This document shows, piece after piece, positions 60,061-64,000 of a stretch of 64,000 bases of DNA. Location of the stretch: the NCBI RefSeq assembly GCF_965199065.1, contig NZ_CBDAQN010000003.1:1922001-1986000 (forward strand). The letters are read 5' to 3'. A program made the translations under genes and the position numbers. Every line of letters starts with the position of its first letter. The first letter of the stretch is position 1. Under the pieces are notes generated by a model, which was given only the letters and a program-made list of their open reading frames with translations, was not told the DNA's origin and ran no database searches. The DNA comes from Acidisoma sp965199065. GTDB taxonomy: Bacteria > Pseudomonadota > Alphaproteobacteria > Acetobacterales > Acetobacteraceae.

Positions 60061-60983
60061 ATATCTCGGGCCTGCGCCCGGTGCCGCCGCCGCCAGACCC
60101 GACGCCTGTTCGCCGCGTGCCGCGCGCCGCCCCGCGCCCCGATGGCCAGCCGATCACCTTCGACGACCTGTCCGAGCAACTCGACCCGAACCTCCTTCCG
60201 CCGCTCGACCGCCCTGACATCGACGAGACGCGGCTGACCCCCGAACAACTCAGCTGGCGGCGGGACGGCGTGGTGGAGCTGCGGGGCTTCCTGCCCGATG
60301 CCCTCTGCGACGCCTATATCGCCCGGCGCTCCGAGATCGGGCCGCTCGGCTGGCTCGACCCGACGCCCTATTTGCGAGAGCCGACGCTGGCCGACCTCGC
60401 GCTCTACCCGCCGCTGATGGCGGTCATGGAGAGCCTCCTCAGCGAGCCGATGATGCTGCATCTGGCGCTGACCGGCTGGGTGAGTTCGGAGCGCGCCTGG
60501 CACCAGGACGACTACCTCAACCCGCCTTTCGTCGCGAGTTGGTACGCCGCCGTCTGGATCGCGCTGGACGACATCCACCCCGACAGCGGGCCGTTCGAGT
60601 ATCTTCCTGGCTCACACCGCTGGGGCCTGCTGCGGCGGGACCGCGTGCAGACCTTCCTGACCGATGACGAGCTGACCCGGGTGGAACCGATGACCGGTCA
60701 CAATCAGTGGGAGAAGCACGCCGAGCGCTTTGTCACGCCGGCGGTCGAACGCCAGATCGCCGAGTCGGGGCTGCCCTCGCGCAAGTTCCTTGGCCGGAAG
60801 GGCGACGTTCTCATTTGGCACGGCCGGTTGATGCATTGCGGATCGAAGCCCGCGGTGCCGAACATGCCGCGCCGGTCGCTCATCACCCACTACTCGGGCG
60901 TCAACCACCGGAGCGACATGCCAAACCGCGCCCAGCACGACGGCGGCGGCACCTACGCGCTATTCGACAACCCGTTCGGCTGA
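60024..60983 (+). CDS. Phytanoyl-CoA dioxygenase (PhyH)-family oxygenase
   Basis: A 319-aa Fe(II)/2-oxoglutarate-dependent oxygenase of the PhyH family. The HxD pair is in RAWHQDDYLNPPF, the distal His in LIWHGRLMHCGSKPAVPNMP and an Arg follows (RRSLITHYSG). These enzymes hydroxylate or halogenate lipids, ectoine or natural products. It starts inside the end of queG, 37 bp overlap, with GAGAGGAAACCTCACC before the ATG. The end overlaps the convergent Rieske gene by 24 bp. The substrate is unknown; the neighbours suggest a small oxidative pathway. Confidence 0.88.
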   Translation: MSALRSGVRHLLNISGLRPVPPPPDPTPVRRVPRAAPRPDGQPITFDDLSEQLDPNLLPPLDRPDIDETRLTPEQLSWRRDGVVELRGFLPDALCDAYIARRSEIGPLGWLDPTPYLREPTLADLALYPPLMAVMESLLSEPMMLHLALTGWVSSERAWHQDDYLNPPFVASWYAAVWIALDDIHPDSGPFEYLPGSHRWGLLRRDRVQTFLTDDELTRVEPMTGHNQWEKHAERFVTPAVERQIAESGLPSRKFLGRKGDVLIWHGRLMHCGSKPAVPNMPRRSLITHYSGVNHRSDMPNRAQHDGGGTYALFDNPFG

Positions 60984-62096
60984 TCGAGCCACGGCGCGTG
61001 GCACATCCTCGGGCGTGCCGCGCTCCATCAGCAGAGAGCGCAGGTTGCGGATGACGGGAAAGACCTCCTGGTTCCAGTCCTCCCCTTGCGCGTCATGCGC
61101 TGCCTGTTCCATCTCCACGATCTCGCGGTCTTCCTTGAAGATGCGCTCGGTGAACAGAACGAGCAGCGGCCATGCCGCTTCCAGAATGCCCGGCAGCTTG
61201 GGCCTCTGGATCGAGAGCAGGCCGAAGGTGCGAATGGTCCGCTGCTCGCGATCCTGCGGCACGTAAACGATCCAGAGGTCCATCACCGGCGTCGCGTCCT
61301 TGGTGCGGATGCGCAGCGTCTGGTACGGATACTCGGTCCGGATCGTCATCACGTCCTGGTCGGCGTTCTCCCGCTCCGTGCCACGCATCTGGCCGAAAAT
61401 CGCTGCCTCGCCCCAGGGCTGCTTGCCGCCTGTGCGCGCGAAGCTGTAGCGCGCCTCCACCCAATCCTCTCCGCGCGCCTGACCCAGGAACCGGGGCCGC
61501 ATCTGCCCCATCTGCTTCCGGTGCAGGAACTGATGGTTCATGTCCATCAGGTTCTCATGCATGAAGCTGTAGTGGCAGCCGACCATCCGCCCGAAACGCC
61601 GGGTCTTGTAGGCCGGGTTCTCGACCGAGCCGAGGGCAGGCAAGGGCACGACGTCGGCCAGCGCCGGATCGCCCGGGAAGACCAGGATCAGCCCGCTGAC
61701 TTCGCGGCAGGGATAGGAGCGCACGCCGTTGGGCAGCTTGTCCTTGCCCAGGTAGGGAACGTCGGTGCAGTTGCCGGCGGCGTTGTAGGCCCAGCCGTGG
61801 TAGCCGCAGCGGATGGCGCAACCCTCGACCATGCCGTTGCTCAGCGGCACCTGGCGATGCGCGCAGCGATCCGCCAGCGCGAACACAGGCGCGGCGGGGT
61901 CCTTCGGGCGGACGAGCACGATCGGCTCTCCGGCGAAGCGCGCCGCGAACATCTTCCCCGCTTTGACTTCGCGCGACCAGGCGAGCGGATACCAATGGTT
62001 GGGATGGGCGCCGACCCGCCGCAGATCGCGGCCCTCCATGGGGCCGAGCGGGGAGGAGGGCTGGTGTTCGCCGGGCGGCAGGAAGCCTTGATCCAT
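60960..62096 (-). CDS. Rieske [2Fe-2S] aromatic-ring-hydroxylating oxygenase, alpha subunit type
   Basis: A 378-aa oxygenase. The Rieske motif is CAHRQVPLS...CGYHGWAY (Cys-x-His and Cys-x2-His) near residue 83-105, and the mononuclear iron region is HENLMDMNHQFLHRK. No ferredoxin, reductase or beta subunit gene is adjacent. Related proteins include vanillate O-demethylase-like and phenylpropionate-type oxygenases. It is convergent with the PhyH-like gene and upstream of nothing else on its strand except the amine oxidase, 101 bp away. Confidence 0.9.
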   Translation of the reverse strand: MDQGFLPPGEHQPSSPLGPMEGRDLRRVGAHPNHWYPLAWSREVKAGKMFAARFAGEPIVLVRPKDPAAPVFALADRCAHRQVPLSNGMVEGCAIRCGYHGWAYNAAGNCTDVPYLGKDKLPNGVRSYPCREVSGLILVFPGDPALADVVPLPALGSVENPAYKTRRFGRMVGCHYSFMHENLMDMNHQFLHRKQMGQMRPRFLGQARGEDWVEARYSFARTGGKQPWGEAAIFGQMRGTERENADQDVMTIRTEYPYQTLRIRTKDATPVMDLWIVYVPQDREQRTIRTFGLLSIQRPKLPGILEAAWPLLVLFTERIFKEDREIVEMEQAAHDAQGEDWNQEVFPVIRNLRSLLMERGTPEDVPRAVARSAERVVE

Positions 62097-62197
62097 TTCA
62101 TTAGCTTTCCGAATGCGGATCGATCTTACCCGAACTTCACCGAGTGGCTAAGGTCTTATTGTCGCCTCGTCCACCGGTCTCTCAGGAGCGCGCGAAA

Positions 62198-63886
62198 CTA
62201 GTCGGGCAGCTCGATGGGCGCGATCGTGTCGAACAGATCGCCAGGGCCCGGGTTATCGGGCGGCGTTTCCCCGCCCAGCTGGCGCAGCACGCCCCAAACC
62301 GCATTGAGCGCCGTCTGCACCGCGCCCTCCGCCCAGGCCGGGGTGAAGGAAATCCCATCGCCCGCGAGGAACAGGCCACGCTGGTCGGGCGGCATGTCGG
62401 CCTGCATGAACTGGCAGAACATGCGCCGGTTGTAGCGGTAATGCCCGGGCAGGGCGCCCTTGAAGGCGCCGAGGAAATTGGGGTCGTTTTCCCAGGAGAC
62501 GGTGATCGGGTCGCCGATGATATGGCTCGCGATGTCGAGGCCGGGATAGATCTCCCGCAAGGCCCTGAGCATCAGCCGGACGCGTTTCTCCGCATCCATC
62601 GGCAGCACCTTCATGGCGTCCGTCATCCAGGAATAGGACAGGCAGATCACCGCCGGCTTGTCCGGCCCGTTGTCGAACAGATAGGTGCCGCGCGTGATGC
62701 GGTCGGTGAGCGTCATGCTCATCCGGTAGCGGCCCGTCGCCGGATCGCGCTCGGTCCAGAACGGGCGGTCCACCATCACGAAGGTCTTCGAGGACTGCAT
62801 GTAGCGGGTGCGGTCCAGCGCCATCCAAAGCTTCTGCGAGAACAGCCGCTCGTCGCAGTCGATCTGCGTCGTCAGCAGCCAGGAGTGGCAGGTGACGATC
62901 GCGGCGTCATAGCGGCGGAGGTCGCCCCAGCGGTCGGTGATCGCGAGGCGTCCATCCTCACCACGGGCGATGCGGGCGACACCCGCACGCGGCGCCCCGC
63001 CATGCAGCGAGGCGAGCGAGGTGCCGGCCGGCCAGTGCGCGAGGGTCGTCGGCGCGAGGCGCCAAAGCCGGCGCGGCAGCTGTTCGGCCCCGTCTACCAT
63101 CATGCGTTGGTGGTCGTCCTGGGCGGTCACGACGACGCGCAGGATCTCCAGCATCGAGTTCGGGAAGTCGCTGTCCCAGCCTCCCGTGCCGAAGCCGACC
63201 TGGCCGAACACCTCCCGGTGGCGGAAGGATTTCGCGGAGAAGGCGGGCGAGGAGGCGATGAAGTCATAGAAGGTCCGCTCGTCCCAGAACGGCACCAGCC
63301 GGTTCCAGATCTCCTTGAGCGCCTGCACGTCCCGCCGGCGGACGGCGGATTGCAGCGCGGAGAACTCCGCCCCACTTTCGAGCGCCGCCTTCCATGCGTC
63401 GGCCACCTCCTGAAGCAGCGGCGGCAAGGTGCCGTGGCCCGCGCCCTCGACATAGACCTGCTCGCCTTCCAGATCGACGATCGTCGAGAGCGTCGCTTCG
63501 TCCAGCGGATTGGGGAAGGGCCGCGTCTCGATGCCGACCTGCGCGATGTAATGGTAGAGGGCGGTCGAGGACACCGGGAACCGCATCCCGCCGAGTTCGG
63601 CGAAGACGCCCTCCGCGCCCTGAAACGGCTCCGAGCGCAAACGGCCACCCATCCGGTCGGCCTCGTAGACCACCGGACGGAGTCCGAGCTTCATCAGCTC
63701 ATGCGCCGCGATGATGCCTGAGAGCCCGGCCCCGATGACGGCGACCTCCCGGCCGAAAGCCTCGGCGGGCAGGCGACCGAGGCCCGACGGGTGCGAAATC
63801 CAGTTGTCGTAGGCGAACGGAAAATCAGGCCCGAACGTCGTGATCGGCGGCGGCGCTCCTGCATCGGTTTCGTGCAGGACGCTCAT
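62198..63886 (-). CDS. Flavin-dependent amine oxidase
   Basis: A 562-aa FAD protein of the flavin monoamine oxidase family. The dinucleotide-binding motif is VAVIGAGLSGIIAAHELMKL followed by YEADRMGGRL, near residue 47-85. The C-terminal flavin region reads LFLAGDGISFTPAWAEGAVQ. An N-terminal leader of about 45 residues precedes the Rossmann fold, as in tryptophan 2-monooxygenase-like members. It probably oxidises an amine or amino acid; substrate unknown. It follows the partial gene at the window edge by 17 bp, so they are likely co-transcribed. Confidence 0.9.
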   Translation of the reverse strand: MSVLHETDAGAPPPITTFGPDFPFAYDNWISHPSGLGRLPAEAFGREVAVIGAGLSGIIAAHELMKLGLRPVVYEADRMGGRLRSEPFQGAEGVFAELGGMRFPVSSTALYHYIAQVGIETRPFPNPLDEATLSTIVDLEGEQVYVEGAGHGTLPPLLQEVADAWKAALESGAEFSALQSAVRRRDVQALKEIWNRLVPFWDERTFYDFIASSPAFSAKSFRHREVFGQVGFGTGGWDSDFPNSMLEILRVVVTAQDDHQRMMVDGAEQLPRRLWRLAPTTLAHWPAGTSLASLHGGAPRAGVARIARGEDGRLAITDRWGDLRRYDAAIVTCHSWLLTTQIDCDERLFSQKLWMALDRTRYMQSSKTFVMVDRPFWTERDPATGRYRMSMTLTDRITRGTYLFDNGPDKPAVICLSYSWMTDAMKVLPMDAEKRVRLMLRALREIYPGLDIASHIIGDPITVSWENDPNFLGAFKGALPGHYRYNRRMFCQFMQADMPPDQRGLFLAGDGISFTPAWAEGAVQTALNAVWGVLRQLGGETPPDNPGPGDLFDTIAPIELPD

Positions 63887-63903
63887 TCGGGCAAACCTCT
63901 CTC

Positions 63904-64000
63904 AGGATGCGCGAAGCGCGGCGGCTCTGTTCAGCGCAGCCTGCTTTTCGATCGCGGCGGGGGGGATCTCGACCCCGATTTCGAGCGTCGAGAAGCTATC
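63904..64000 (-). CDS. C-terminal end of a gene running off the window
   Basis: On the minus strand a frame open from the window edge encodes DSFSTLEIGVEIPPAAIEKQ and twelve more residues before TGA at 63904-63906. Its stop is 17 bp upstream of the amine oxidase start on the same strand, so it is the preceding gene of that operon. Too little is visible to name a family. Confidence 0.6.

Noticed and set aside
62144..63721. 525-codon plus-strand ORF opposite the amine oxidase
   Set aside because: Arg/His/Gly-rich composition with no domain; the minus strand encodes an intact flavoprotein.

Overview
The window is 64 kb of continuous, GC-rich, gene-dense chromosomal DNA from an alphaproteobacterium. 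The evidence is the circularly permuted two-piece tmRNA (tag ANDNHEAFAVAA), an alpha-type SspB, a DUF1489 protein, a zinc-free L31, a ROSE-type thermometer before hsp20, and the miaB-phoH-ybeY-corC order. I cannot fix the order or family; Acetobacterales/Rhodospirillales or Hyphomicrobiales are all plausible. I see no insertion sequence, prophage, CRISPR array, tRNA or rRNA.

Left third (1-21 kb), accessory catabolism and stress. A di-heme peroxidase is followed by a LysR regulator divergent from a VOC ring-cleaving dioxygenase. Next come a decayed ABC-transporter ATPase remnant and a three-gene run: a Tm-1-like UPF0261 protein, a PEP-hydrolase-like TIM barrel and a double SRPBCC protein. A stress block follows (GlsB/YeaQ-type membrane protein, YsnF/AvaK protein, CsbD) with a three-PAS LuxR-type regulator. 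From 11.2 to 18.2 kb lies a carbohydrate utilisation locus: two permeases, a binding protein, a Gfo/Idh/MocA oxidoreductase and a TIM-barrel isomerase on the minus strand, divergent from a LacI regulator with palindromic operator candidates between them. No ATPase gene is present. A LarA-type racemase and an FMN-dependent monooxygenase follow.

Middle (21-45 kb), mostly housekeeping and envelope genes. These are an AceE/transketolase-like enzyme, a Lrp-like sensor domain, a DMT exporter, corC-ybeY-phoH-miaB as a tightly overlapping operon, DUF1489, small secreted proteins, tamA-tamB, hsp20 with RNA thermometer and RpoH-like promoter, rpmE, a Spy-like chaperone, an old-yellow-enzyme reductase, pdxY, a RidA protein, a CHAP hydrolase, TspO, an ankyrin protein, mscL and lipoproteins.

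Right third (45-64 kb). A minus-strand operon encodes a large transglutaminase-DUF2126 fusion, a circularly permuted ATP-grasp plus alpha-E fusion and a second transglutaminase-like protein. Two uncharacterised genes overlap it at stop/start codons. This is a predicted peptide ligation/cleavage system of unknown product and the best candidate here for a poorly described system. It is preceded by a Tat-signal isoaspartyl-methyltransferase-like protein. Then come thyX, ssrA (tmRNA) and sspB, which supply the proteolysis tag and its ClpXP adaptor side by side; the queuosine operon queA-tgt-queF-queG; and an oxygenase group (phytanoyl-CoA-dioxygenase-like, Rieske oxygenase, flavin amine oxidase) running off the right edge.

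Several genes have informative starts. tamA has no ATG/GTG/TTG covering its signal peptide, tspO has only a TTG inside its first helix, and many operons use ATGA or TGATG overlaps that imply translational coupling.
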